A stretch of DNA of 64,000 nt from Poronia punctata (lineage: Eukaryota; Ascomycota; Sordariomycetes; Xylariales; Xylariaceae). Position 1 is the first letter of the stretch; every line of letters starts with the position of its first letter. Positions 34,549 to 45,612 of this stretch are shown piece after piece. The position numbers and the translations under genes are program-made. The stretch spans positions 262,642-326,641 of the forward strand of contig MU401468.1 in assembly GCA_022579005.1 (NCBI GenBank). Direction: 5' to 3'. A model generated the notes under the pieces. That model did no database searches. It was not told where the DNA came from and worked only from the letters and a program-made list of their open reading frames with translations.

Positions 34549-37455
34549 ATGGCGTCAGAAAGAAGGGAAATGGAGCAGAGATTGGACGACGAGCTCCCGT
34601 CATACAATGCAGCAATCTCTTCTGAAAAGACACAGTACCGCCTCCCGCTCAGGCGGTCGAGATTGTTGAGGAACTGCATCCTGGCTTATCTTGCCTTGTT
34701 CGTGATCATTCCCCTGACATCGAGACTCCGACCCGTCTCAAAGCTTTCCATTGAAAAGCTACAGGATGACCTTGAAGTATGTTCGAAGCTTAGGTCGAAA
34801 CCGAAAGATCCGATTGGCGCCGGTCGCGATCGCAATGCTCGGTATATTGATGGACATCAACCCACTTTGATTAAGAACGCCACCATTTGGATTGGCGAAC
34901 CTGCCAAGGGCACAAGTGCTGAGGATGCAAGGGCCGGAATTGGTTACTCTTGGGTAAATGGCGATGTTTTCTTGGAACATGGTCTCATCAAAAAGGTTCA
35001 GGTCGACAAGACCATCAACGTCAAATCTTTACCTACCGATACACTAGTCTGGGATGCACAAGGTCGTCGCCTTACTAGCGGTATCATCGATATGCACAGT
35101 CATGCTGGAATTGATAGCATACCGGATTTATGGGGCACCGACGATACGAATGAGCTAGGTAGCGACATCACTCCCTACGTGCGTTCCATCGATGGTATCA
35201 ACCCGAACGATCATCAAATTCAGGTTATCAAGTCTGGTGGTGTCACGACTAGCTTGGTATTGCCAGGATCTGGAAACAACATCGGCGGAGAAGCTTTCGT
35301 CATTAAACATGCAGTAGGAAGGGATGATGGCCGCAATGAAACATCTGCTGCTGACATGTTGGCCGACCCGGACCGAAATTGGCGATACATCAAGATGGCC
35401 TGCGGCGAAAATGCGAAGTTTGTATACGGCAAGAAAACTGGAGAAGGAGGCCCTACCAGTCGACTAGGAGAGTCATGGAAGTTTAGACAAGCATTTGAAC
35501 AGGCTACGAGACTGGTTCGCGCACAGGATGATTGGTGCGAAGCTGCCGATACACACGGTGTTGAAAAGATGGACAGCTATCTTCCACAAGATCTCGAGTG
35601 GGAAACCTTGAGCGCCGTCTTGCGAGGACAAGTTCACGTCAATACCCACTGCTATACGATTACCGACCTCGAAGCCTTTGTGGATCATACAAATGAGTTC
35701 AAGTTTCCCGTCCGCGCCTTTCACCATGCCCACCAGACATACCTCGTCCCAGAGATACTCAAGCGGGCCTGGGGCGATTCTCCTCCCGCTTCGGCCCTAT
35801 TCGCCGACAATATGTGGTACAAGTCCGAGGCCTACATCGGCTCCGAATATGCCGGGAAGATCCTGTACGAAAACGGATTGACGCCGATATATGTCAGCGA
35901 CAACCCGGTACTCAACGCTCAACATGTCGTCTTGGAAGCTGCAAAGGCTTTTGGATATGGATTACCTTATCATGCCGCTCTAGCCTCCGTGACGACCGCT
36001 CCAGCAGAGAGACTAGGGTTTGAAAACCGCTTGGGCAAGATCAAACCCGGTTTCGACGCTGATATCGTGGTTTGGGATAGCGACCCGTTGAGTGCTGGTG
36101 CCACGCCGGTTCAGGTTTGGATTGACGGGACCGCTCAATATGAGGATCCCATAGAGCTTGAAAAGCCATTTGATTCTCGCACTGACATTCCGAAAGAAAT
36201 ATCTATCACGGTAGATGACCCAGTCTCGACACGGAATGTGATCATCACCGGCATCTCGAAATCGTTCCTACCATCAGGGTTGCCAACACAAGAGTGGAGT
36301 AACGTAATGGAAGAGGACCGCAATATCACAGTCATTGTTTTAAACGGCTTGGTTACCTGCGTTGGAGAATGTGTCCAAGAAATCAAGACGGCCCAGGAAA
36401 TGGGCGCCAAGACGATGACGCTCGAAAACGGGTACATAACAAAACCTTTCACAGCATTCGGTTCTCTTCTCGGCCTCAACGTGATCGACGCCGAACCGTC
36501 CACAGACAACGGCGGCAGTCCCGAAATCTTCAGCCGCGGCATCGACGGTCTAGCACTAGACAACAAAAAGTTGCACTACGCGCAGAAATACGGCGTCACA
36601 CGCGCCATCTCGGCCCCCAAATACTCCGAGCTGGCAACCCACCAGGGCACGAGCGTCGGTTTCCGCACCGGGGCTAAACACGCACTAGAGAAGCACGCCG
36701 TGTTCGCCGAAGATGCCGCCGTGCACTACACGCTAGACCTTGACGCGAAAAAAGGAAGCACATCCATCTCTAACGCAGTCGGCTCTCTGCGGCGTAAACT
36801 TCTCGAGGCGGTACATTCCAATGCGACGGACGCCGAAGAATATTCCGAAAGCGTCTTCCTCGCCAAGGTCGTTAATGGATCCCTCGCTCTCGCCGTGACG
36901 GCACACAGCGCCGACGTCATCGCCGCTATTTTAAGGGTCAAGAACACCGTAGACGAGGCCATCGCGTCGACGCGCGGCGAAGAAGAAGCGTCCCCCCTCA
37001 GACTAGTCATCATCGGCGGCGCCGAATCTCCCATCGTAGCGGATGAGCTGGCAAAGGCCGACGTCGGCGTAGTTCTGAGCCCTGTATTCTCCTACCGCAA
37101 ATCTTGGGATCAGCGACGAGCGCTCACAGGCGCACCGCTCACGAATGGAACGGCTGTTGACGTTCTGGTCGGTGCGGGCGTGACTGTGGCCATTGGTCTG
37201 GAAGAAGATTGGGTTGTTAGGGATCTCGGTCTGTTGGCCGGCATAGCGTATAAGAATGGGGGAGGGAGGATTGATGAGAGTCAGGCTCTTGATCTTGTTA
37301 GTTCCAACGTGTACAAGTTGCTCGGTCTTCCGGATGGGGATGAGGATGGGGATTTTGTTGTGTTTGAGGGTAGTCCCCTTGAGATTGGGGGTCGTGTTCG
37401 TGTTGTGGCTGATGGGTTGGGCGATGTTAAAGTTTATGATTATGTTGATGCGTAA
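34549..37455 (+). CDS. Membrane-anchored amidohydrolase-family protein
   Basis: Intronless, 968 aa from the ATG at 34549, chosen because the protein then begins with a short cytosolic part (DDELPSYNAA) and a single transmembrane helix at about residues 41-59 (NCILAYLALFVIIPLTSRL); an in-frame ATG at 34177 would add 124 unrelated residues. The first half is an amidohydrolase TIM barrel: TSGIIDMHSHAG with metal ligands His183 and His185, HVNTHCY (His363, His367), FHHAHQTYLVP (His392/393/395), YVSDNPV (Asp451), and the closing beta-sandwich motif GKIKPGFDADIVVWD. The second half (about 540-968) repeats amidohydrolase-like sandwich features (NVIITG, FTAFGSLLGL, GLLAGIAYKNGG, ALDLVSSNVYKLLGL) and appears to be a fused, partly degenerate second module. 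Substrate unknown; related to imidazolonepropionase/dihydroorotase-like enzymes. The active site likely faces the lumen or cell exterior if type II oriented. Confidence 0.85.
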   Translation: MASERREMEQRLDDELPSYNAAISSEKTQYRLPLRRSRLLRNCILAYLALFVIIPLTSRLRPVSKLSIEKLQDDLEVCSKLRSKPKDPIGAGRDRNARYIDGHQPTLIKNATIWIGEPAKGTSAEDARAGIGYSWVNGDVFLEHGLIKKVQVDKTINVKSLPTDTLVWDAQGRRLTSGIIDMHSHAGIDSIPDLWGTDDTNELGSDITPYVRSIDGINPNDHQIQVIKSGGVTTSLVLPGSGNNIGGEAFVIKHAVGRDDGRNETSAADMLADPDRNWRYIKMACGENAKFVYGKKTGEGGPTSRLGESWKFRQAFEQATRLVRAQDDWCEAADTHGVEKMDSYLPQDLEWETLSAVLRGQVHVNTHCYTITDLEAFVDHTNEFKFPVRAFHHAHQTYLVPEILKRAWGDSPPASALFADNMWYKSEAYIGSEYAGKILYENGLTPIYVSDNPVLNAQHVVLEAAKAFGYGLPYHAALASVTTAPAERLGFENRLGKIKPGFDADIVVWDSDPLSAGATPVQVWIDGTAQYEDPIELEKPFDSRTDIPKEISITVDDPVSTRNVIITGISKSFLPSGLPTQEWSNVMEEDRNITVIVLNGLVTCVGECVQEIKTAQEMGAKTMTLENGYITKPFTAFGSLLGLNVIDAEPSTDNGGSPEIFSRGIDGLALDNKKLHYAQKYGVTRAISAPKYSELATHQGTSVGFRTGAKHALEKHAVFAEDAAVHYTLDLDAKKGSTSISNAVGSLRRKLLEAVHSNATDAEEYSESVFLAKVVNGSLALAVTAHSADVIAAILRVKNTVDEAIASTRGEEEASPLRLVIIGGAESPIVADELAKADVGVVLSPVFSYRKSWDQRRALTGAPLTNGTAVDVLVGAGVTVAIGLEEDWVVRDLGLLAGIAYKNGGGRIDESQALDLVSSNVYKLLGLPDGDEDGDFVVFEGSPLEIGGRVRVVADGLGDVKVYDYVDA

Positions 37456-37971
37456 GGGGGAATAATTGGAATTGGTCTACGGGTAGCTAATATCATAATA
37501 TGTACTTATGAATTGGATATACCCTTCAGCCCCTTTGTTGCTTTCGCTGGAAATGTGAACCTGTTGTTGAGGCATTCTGAATAGAGGGTGTTCAGCTAAT
37601 CTACCCTGAACTACGGCCAGGGCAATGGTGACTAGAAGCTGGTTATCAAATCTCTTTACTATTTGAATCCTACCAGAGTTATGAATAAATACTGGAATGA
37701 TCATACATTTTCTATGATATTAAGAATGGGAAAGACGTTACCAGTAGAAAATTTAGATGTTGTACACGTACTCGCACCGAGGTAACGATCCGGAATGACG
37801 TATTTTAACTTCTATGGTCGGTTATGCATATATCAGTAGTAACGATTAACAGGGTAGTTGCATGTGCAAATCAAGCTTCGTCCACTTTAATTGTTGAGCC
37901 GCAGCGCAATTGCGTCAACAAGCTTCACCAAGGACTAAAAAGCACCCTTCGCATTGTCACTGCCCCTCGCA
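37456..37971. other. Intergenic, no gene seen
   Basis: 516 bp between the amidohydrolase stop and AIM24 start; contains the AIM24 promoter. Confidence 0.5.
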
Positions 37972-39260
37972 ATGCGTAGTGTCGCTTCTTCTCTGGCCAG
38001 AACAGGCCAGTTGGGTCGAAATAGATTGGGCATTAGAAGCAGTTATATCTGTCGACAATGTAGAGGCATCCAGATTAGCCCTGCACCAACAACTGAGTCA
38101 CCCTTGACGTCTCAAAATCGCGATCCCTTCAGCGCTTCGGTCGATGTTTCCAAAGATGCCGCAGGTAGGAATTGACCAACTCCACTCATGACCGGGGAAG
38201 CTTATCTGACTGTAACGACACAGATGCTCGGTTCGAAGTGTTAGGCACACCCTACTCCCTCCTCTCGGTGTCTTTATCCGCATCGCAAAGACTATATACC
38301 CGACGTGGCACGCTTGTTGCCGTGTCGGGCAACGCACAAAATGTAAGTCTCCTTTTACATAACGTCATCAAATCGGTACGGTTCTGACCCAAAGACAAAC
38401 AGGCTCAATCCACCCTATCGATACTCTCTCCATTGGCGCGCGCCGCAACCGGCGTTCCTTTCCTATATCAACGAATAACCTCGACGACGCCCCTAACCGC
38501 ATTAATATCGACCAAATCTCCCACCACCACATTCTCAGTCCTTCACCTAGACGGAACCACCGACTGGATGGTAACTCAACGAAAAGCCCTACTCGCATGG
38601 ACCGGCCACACCCTCGCCGTAACCCCCCGTATCCAGCGCCATCTCCCCCTCGCGCACTGGGGCTCTTCCGAGCTGACAGGTCGAGGCCTCGCCGCTCTCT
38701 CGGCACCAGGCCATATATACAAGCTGACACTAGGCGAAGGGGAAGAATTCGTCGCACACCCGGCCAACGTAGTAGCCTACACGATGACGAAGCAACCCCC
38801 CTTACCATTCCGATTCAAGAGCTCGAGTATCAAATTCCAGGTCCCGTCCGTGACGGCCTGGTTAGAGACGACAAAGTTCTTCCAAAACATGCGACAGACG
38901 GAGACGTACAAGTTCCTCGCCCGCGTGCTCTACAGCATGCGCACTACTGCGCGTCGCACCATCTGGGGCGATAGATTGTTCTTGCAGTTCCGCGGTCCAA
39001 TGACCATTCTGATGTCTAGTCGGGGTTCGCGTATTAGCGATGTCTTGACGAATGCTGAGGTTAATGAGATTGCCGATGCCCCCCCTGGTGCTGTCCCCGC
39101 TGCTGTGGAATCGGCTACGAGACCGAAGACGAGTAGTGAGGACGAGAACGAGAAGACAAAGGATGTTGCTGCTGTGAAGCTTAATGTTGCTAGTGTTGGG
39201 CAAGACGGGAAAGTAAGGTTTGAAGATGCGAAGAATTTGAAGGAGTTTGAGAGGAATTAA
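37972..39260 (+). CDS. AIM24: Altered inheritance of mitochondria protein 24 (AIM24), 3 exons
   Basis: Mitochondrial inner-membrane protein needed for a stable MICOS complex and normal cristae. Exons 37972-38164, 38224-38342, 38403-39260 (introns 59 and 60 bp) give 389 aa. The first ~45 residues are Arg/Ser-rich without acids ([30 protein letters not shown]), a typical mitochondrial presequence. The conserved AIM24 core follows: [86 protein letters not shown] and [20 protein letters not shown]. The C-terminal tail is acidic and Lys-rich. The frame is phase-consistent across both introns. Confidence 0.93.
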
Positions 39261-39946
39261 TTGACCCTTTTTTTTCCCCACCTACGACTTGTATGAATAA
39301 GAGAAGGAAGAAAAGAAAAGTGTAGAAATAGGTTATAGATGTGTATATCAGTCACAGTCGGTGAAAAAAAAGCTCCGAGCTCTCTTTTGTGGTCAAAGTA
39401 AATATCTCTTGGTCATAATTGATTTTCTCTTGAATGAGTAATATATGTACCTATATGCGTTTCCCATTTATTTAACCTTTGTTTGGGTTGTTTATGTTCC
39501 TGGGAGATGGATGTTACCTGTCTTCTATCTCAGTACCAGTTCATATGTTTCGAGCAAAAGTAAAAAAATAATTTTATGTTAGGAAATTCATAAAAAATAG
39601 AATATAACAAATAACAATTGTAAGTTATTAACTATAAGATAGAGATTTTTATTCTCTATTTAATAACACTTTATTTATTTTAATAGGTATTTTATTTAAT
39701 TAATTAAGGCAAAAAGAAATATTTCAAAAAAATAGTACTTGCTTAAATCGTCTATATCTTACTAAAAAGTTAACTAAAAAGAAAAGTACCGGTTATAAAA
39801 ATAAATGTTTTATTTTCCTTTATTTTATTATATTTTTTATTATTTTTTATTTGTTATAAGGAAAGGGTTATAAGCAGTCAAACACGTTAAGTTTTGGTGT
39901 AAAACATCGTGCTGCTCGGAACTTTTGAACTCCCACTGTAAATGGG
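39261..39946. other. Intergenic with an AT-rich block (about 39540-39880)
   Basis: The downstream side of AIM24 passes into about 340 bp of very AT-rich sequence similar in composition to the right end of the window. I find no element boundaries in it. It may be a small RIP-decayed relic. Confidence 0.4.
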
Positions 39947-39954
39947 ATGTGGGG
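39947..39954 (+). repeat. Left target-site duplication ATGTGGGG
   Basis: Identical to 40497-40504 and directly abutting the left terminal inverted repeat. Confidence 0.85.
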
Positions 39955-40496
39955 GAGGTGTGCTGCATCTGCTATAGGGTGTGTGCTAGATCTGCTGTAG
40001 TGCAGTGCCAAGCCAACTGGCAACAGCTGATACAGTGCCGACTACGTTAGGTAGCAATTCCTAAAGAGACATGTTTTTTAAGAGCAATTCTCTCTAGCAC
40101 GCCCGGCTTTTAAAAAGAATCCTTCTTTTGTTGTAGGTAATTAAAAGGGAATAAAGGGATTGAAGGGGATTGAAGGGGATTGAAGGGGATTGAAGGGGAT
40201 TAAAGGGGATTAAAGGGGATTGAAAGGGATTGAAGGGGATTAAAAGGGCTGAAGGGAATTAAAAGGGCTGAAGGGAATTAAAAGGGCTGCAGATACCTAG
40301 GCGCTTAGGTTAAGACGTAAGGTTAGTATGAAATGCGTTGACGTTGCAAAACTGTAAATAGCTTCAATTTTAGAGGCAAGGTAGGTAGACAGTGTCAACA
40401 GATGCGTAGCCACACTATACGCCATCCGGCACCGGGTGCCCGACACTGCACTACAGCAGATCTAGCACACACCCTACAGCAGATGCAGCACACCTC
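39955..40496. mobile_element. Non-autonomous DNA transposon (MITE), 542 bp, long TIRs, 8-bp target duplication
   Basis: Terminal inverted repeats at 39955-40009 and 40442-40496 are 55 bp each and match at 53 positions; both begin GAGGTGTGCTGCATCTGCT. The element is flanked by the perfect direct repeat ATGTGGGG (39947-39954 and 40497-40504), an 8-bp target-site duplication. There is no open reading frame; the inside is taken up largely by a minisatellite. Eight-bp duplications are typical of hAT elements and also allowed for Mutator-like elements; the long TIRs favour Mutator-like, so the superfamily is left open. The small size and near-identical TIRs indicate a fairly recent non-autonomous insertion. 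Confidence 0.88.
40144..40288 (+). repeat. GGGGATTGAA decamer minisatellite inside the MITE
   Basis: About ten 10-bp units of GGGGATTGAA and GGGGATTAAA variants (to about 40249) change into three units of a longer variant, AAAAGGGCTGAAGGGAATT. The G/A variants between units are transitions. Confidence 0.85.
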
Positions 40497-40504
40497 ATGT
40501 GGGG
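40497..40504 (+). repeat. Right target-site duplication ATGTGGGG
   Basis: Identical to 39947-39954 and directly abutting the right terminal inverted repeat. Confidence 0.85.
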
Positions 40505-42510
40505 ACCCGGGAGTCTGGGAGCCTAATGTACGAGGAAGGGGGGTTGGCTGCCTAAAACAGTGACATGGTTGGCGAGAGAGAATTTTGACTCTTGAAAGAC
40601 CATATAACTACGAGTACGAGTAATTGTTCAGGGACATACGAGTACTCAGGTATGTAGATAGTAGGTATGGTGGTCTAGCCCAAGAGTCACATGACATGCT
40701 ATAGATTCTAGGCCCTGACATGCATTTGCCGAAGCTAATGTCGGTTGAATTCTCACCGACAGTTGACGAATAGCATTCGCCTACGATGTGATAGTGATGG
40801 GGGGGATTTTATTTTTTATTTTCTTTGGCTAGTAACGTGTTTTCCCATTACCTCCATCTAATTGTAAGTGGTTACCGGTATAGAGTAAAAACGTCCTGTC
40901 CTGTTCTGTATGGGCGTATAGTGGATTGTAGAGTCGGGCGTGTCCGGTCTAGATGGTGACATACTCGTAGGTTATACTGTAGGATCAGGTCTAACCTATG
41001 TAGGTAGTCGTTTGTAAATATTTATGCTTTTGGGGGATTCAACTAGCCCAGGTTAGACCTAGTCAAAAGTGAGTGACAGGTCCTATCTAACCAATCGAGA
41101 CTGTTTAGAAGTCTGGTAAACCAATCAGAGATTCGGGCTTACAAGATTATCTGGTACGGACCGTTCCGGGTCTAACCTTATTTGTCGGTTCGCGGTAAAA
41201 TCATCAATATTGATGAAGCCACCGGTTGTAACAACATGTGCTGAAATATCACATATGCATGCAATGAAATGCAAATGCAGCCTTGCATCACATATACCGG
41301 ACCCTTCATTTTTCTTCGGCATTTAACAACTCCCGCCTAATGCCAATATTTGTGCATACCTATACCGTTGGGAAGGGAAGGAACTAGCCTAGATTAGTTA
41401 AGCGAGTCCCGCTAGAATGGCAACTTCTCCTTGCCAATACGTGTATACGCTAGGTAATTACGTGTACAAAACCGTTAACTAAGAAAAAAAGGCCCGGTGA
41501 TAGCCATCTCTTGGCCCAACGTTGTTGAAGACAAGCTTTTCCTTGGAACCACCTCTACCGGTTATTTTGCAGGAAATGCGGGGTTGGTGACGGCTCCCTC
41601 TGCTTGCTCTTCATCCTAGTCTCCTAGATTATCGTATATGCTCTGTGTGTCCCTAGGTTGTGGTTAATGGGTCATGATGGAATCAGTAATGCGGCCGCAA
41701 GTCTTTGCAAAAAGACCAAAGGTTAGAGCCATATTATATTTGTCAAGTCGGTTCATGTCTAGACCCTGACATATGCCTACCAACTGTTGACCAGTAAGCA
41801 GCTACAGCATCCCTGTGTGATATCTACCTACGTGTAGTTGCAAGTGGCAAGACTAATGTCTCAACGGCAGATGTGATTTACCTAGACTAGTTTCTACCTG
41901 CATGATGCATTATAACGAAATAATACTAGCTGTGTCAGGCTTCGTTGGCGGAAGAGGACGGTAAAAGGTCAACTGATCATGCAATTGCAAGCTGGAGAAT
42001 TGCAAAAGCAAAAACTGGAACGAAAGATCTGCTCTCACAAGTACATGTTCGTCAGCAGAAATTCTGGGTATACAGACATAGGAATGGGTCGGAACAATCC
42101 AGGCCTCTTCTCAAACAATGGATGACAATCACTAGTTCGATACCAGAGCACGGTTGAACTGGGGGGGGGGGGAGGGGGGGGGGGAGGCTTAGGTAGAGGT
42201 GCCAACCAATGAACAATGAACAGAAAAGGATGGACCTCTCACGGCGGTAGCTATTGGGCGGCCACCCCAGGGGACGTTGCTGCATGTCAACGGCGATTAG
42301 GAAATGTGTGTAGTCAGTATCACTAGTATTGTGAGATAGAGACCGGTGTGAATGTGACGACGACTAGGTACGCCCAACGTCGGTTGAATCTACATATGTA
42401 AGTATCGACATCTCATACAGACGAGAAAAGTATATAAGTCAACCTCATTCCACGACCGAGACGAGATTATGTCTTTCAACCCAGAGACATTTTCCACACT
42501 CATCGACAAG
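40505..42510. other. 2 kb without a recognisable gene
   Basis: Gene-free DNA between the MITE and the secreted-protein gene. It contains a poly-G run at about 42161-42184. A TATA-like GTATATAAG at 42430-42438 fits a promoter for the gene starting at 42511. Confidence 0.5.
42430..42438 (+). promoter_or_regulatory. TATA-like box of the secreted-protein gene
   Basis: GTATATAAG lies about 75 bp before the ATG at 42511 and only about 35 bp before the alternative ATG at 42469. That spacing favours the downstream start, which also exposes a signal peptide. Confidence 0.45.
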
Positions 42511-45500
42511 ATGGCGCTCGGATGGGTTTTCACGGTCCTTTGCGGCCTCGTCTTGCACGCAGCATCGGTCCAGGCCGGACTTCATCTCGCCCATAAGGGT
42601 TTGCTCCAATATCATGCTTCATTTGCCGGAAAGGGCGTCAGCTTGTTCCCAGCTCATCATCCCAACCATTCCATCGACTCCCTCGACCATATTGTACCTA
42701 AAATCAACCATGAGCTCTACTTCTCGCAAGAAGGTCACCGACGTATGTTGCCTACATACCCTGCAAGTTTATAAAGATTGTGTAACTAATATACGACCTG
42801 ACCACAGCTTCACGACACGGTGCCAAACATGCCGCCATGAAAACCAAGTTCAGTCGCCCGACTATCATCCTAGACCATACCGCTCACCTCCTGAGCATCT
42901 CATGTGGAGGCAAGAGTATCGATGCATGCTTCACGCCTGATGCCTTCAAAGAGGCTCAGAAGACATGGACTGAACAAGAGTTCAACCTCGTCACCTACCA
43001 CGTCGGTTGCGGCGACGAGGCCACTGGAGCTCGATCAATTTTCCTAGCAAGTCAACCCAAGTTCGACGAAAAGACCAGCTGTGTCAAAGTATCCACCAAA
43101 CATATCACGCACGAAGATGCCATGGAATCGGGCGAGATTACCTGGGGCACTTACAAGGACCCGGAGAAGGCGCATATACCTGTCAAAGGTCATATGCGCG
43201 TCTCCACGCCCCTGACAAACTCGTTCACCGATACCCAACATCCTTTCCCCCGTCGAGCAAGGAGCAGCAGCAGTAAGGCGGCAAAGTTTGTCCCCCGCCA
43301 GGATCAGGATGTGCCGATCGAAGGACTACCACCACTACCTCCCGGAGACGGTTGGGTTAGCGACAATGAGATGGTCGATCTAGATCATAACGCTACTGCT
43401 CTAATCGACTTTTTCGAGCTTGGCGATTATGGTCTGGGCGATAACTTTGATCAACCTCTGCCCGCCGATGATGGTATAGATACCGTTCAGATGGACGGTA
43501 CGACACCGACAGAGGAACAGGAAGAGGATGGTGGCATCGTCAACGCCAGAGCCAAGATTGAACGGAGAAGGGCTTTGAGACGACGCGCGCTACAGAAACG
43601 TTGGTTTGGTGAGGGTCTCTGGGAGGGTCTCAAGCAGTTGGCAAACGTGAGTTTATTCTTCTTCCTTGACCGAAAATCCGGTTTTCTTTTTCTTTTTTTT
43701 GCAACTCTTACTCACCCATGCCACTAGACCGTCTCAGACTTTGTCGTATCAGCCGCGAAAACTCTAGTCGCCGTGGTCAAGAAGATCGTAGACGTAGCCG
43801 TCATCTCAGCCAAGCTCATCGCCGTCCCCTTTGGCGTCCCATTCGACGAATCCTTCAACAACGATTACGAGATCAGCTACGACGTCAAATACACGGGCAG
43901 CAATCGCCCGCCGCAGATTTTCGAATACACGGATGGCTTCAACCTAGCCGGTTCCGGCGACATCTTCACCGTGCAATGCGCGAAATGCGGCGTCCACGGC
44001 GAATTATCCACCGAGGGTCATCTGGCCTTCAGTATCCAGAACGGCATCACCGAAGGCTACGTCGCTCTCAACAACGATCGGGACTTTACAATCGACGCCA
44101 TCTTCGGTCTCACGCTCGAGAGTCAATTCGACAAGCCCATAAAATCTTTGGGCCAGCAGATCGCCGCCATACCTCTGAGTCCGCTCGCCATCCCCGGCAT
44201 CATCACTCTCGGACCCGAGATCACCATCAAGGGAGCGGTGGACCTTATCCTTAACGGCAAGGCAGAGTTGCTCATCGGTGGCACCTTGTCGATAGGACCG
44301 GGAAGGGCCCAGCTCAGCGTCGTGGCTAAGAAGGCGAATAAACTGCAGGGATTCACGCCCTCTTTCAAGCCCGTGGCCAAGGTAAGTCACAAACTGACAG
44401 ACCCAATCCAAAAATCGAAGGAGTGCTTTGTTTTTCTAACCAGGCGAAAAAAAAAAAAATTGCATTACAGTTCCAAGGTCTCAACCTCTCCGCCACCCTC
44501 GAACTAGGCCTTCCCATCGCTATCGAGGTCGGTCTCGACGTGTTGAATGGAAAGTTCAAGAAGTCCGTCGGTCTAATCAACAAGCCCTCCATCTACGGAA
44601 CCGCCGCCGTTTCTATCGGCGGTCAGGACCCGAATGCTTGCCAAGGAGTGGAAATCAGTATCGGGGCGAAGAATCGAATCTACGTCAATGCTCTCGATCT
44701 CTGGGATTACGATATCCGCACCGATATTATTTTCCATAAAGCCCTGGGCTGTGTTACGTATGTTTTTGTTTTCCTTTTTGCTTATTTCCCTCCTTTTGCC
44801 TTGCTTCTAAAATATGATGAAACCCCTGATATACTAACGTACCTATCGAAACACACAGACCAGCAGGCTTCTCCAACCCGCAACCAGCCCCGGGCCTAAT
44901 CCAACAAGTCACCAAGAAAGTCGGCAGGGACCTCGCCAACAACATCCCCAAGATCCGCGACGTAGCAGCGACACTGAAACCACCCAAGCCAACCAACAAT
45001 GCCGGCTACCGCGTCATCATGGACCAAGACAAGACATCCATCCTCGTCTCCGGCCGAGACGGCCACGTCTATTTGGTCTCGACATCCGAAGCTTACGATC
45101 TAAGCGCTCCCTGGGGATCCGTCGACGTGGATTACAACGCGTTTAGCTTGGATGTATTTGGTCGTGTGGTCTCTTACATGACGGATGTTCATTCGCGCAT
45201 CGCGTCCGTCGTGAAAGTTTGGGATCCGCAGAATATTCCTGCTGATTGGCGGGCTGGGTACTTTCCCCCCCCCTTTTCGCCTTTTCCTTTCCCCATCTTT
45301 TTCTATTTTTTTTCTGTCTAGCTAACTAACTAACTTTTTCCCCCGCGCAGTGCATTCACCCTAGTGAAAGAAGACGGAAAACAAACCTACCTCTTCGCCA
45401 TCACCAACGACGGCACGGTATACACTTACTACCCGACCTTCTGCAAGACGCCCCAGGGACTCCGTCTCTACCCGACTTTTTACCTCATCGATAAAGACGG

Positions 45501-45612
45501 GCACTTGTCCGCCCCGGATGATTACCTGAACGAGTTGAATCAAGGGTTCAGTGATTTGGGGATCTCGAGTCCGCAGCAGAATTGTAGGACTGTTTGGTTG
45601 TCTGCTGTTTAA
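42511..45612 (+). CDS. Large secreted protein of an uncharacterised fungal family, 6 exons
   Basis: Exons 42511-42742, 42808-43646, 43728-44381, 44471-44757, 44859-45257, 45351-45612 give 890 aa. The ATG at 42511 starts a clear signal peptide (MALGWVFTVLCGLVLHAASVQA); an in-frame ATG at 42469 would place 14 residues before it. Residues about 24-340 are a pro-like region ending in a basic stretch (RRRALRRRALQKR) with a Lys-Arg Kex2-type site at 341-342, followed by WFGEGLWEGLKQLAN and an amphipathic/hydrophobic stretch. The middle (about 380-660) is beta-rich and repetitive in pattern (FTVQCAKCGVHGELSTEG, LILNGKAELLIGG, YGTAAVSIGG). The C-terminal ~230 residues include TSILVSGRDGHVYLVS and KEDGKQTYLFAITNDGTVYTYY. 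It resembles large secreted hypothetical proteins seen in ascomycetes (DUF7029/DUF7223-like, low certainty). Function unknown; a cell-wall or host-surface role is only a guess. Confidence 0.8.
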
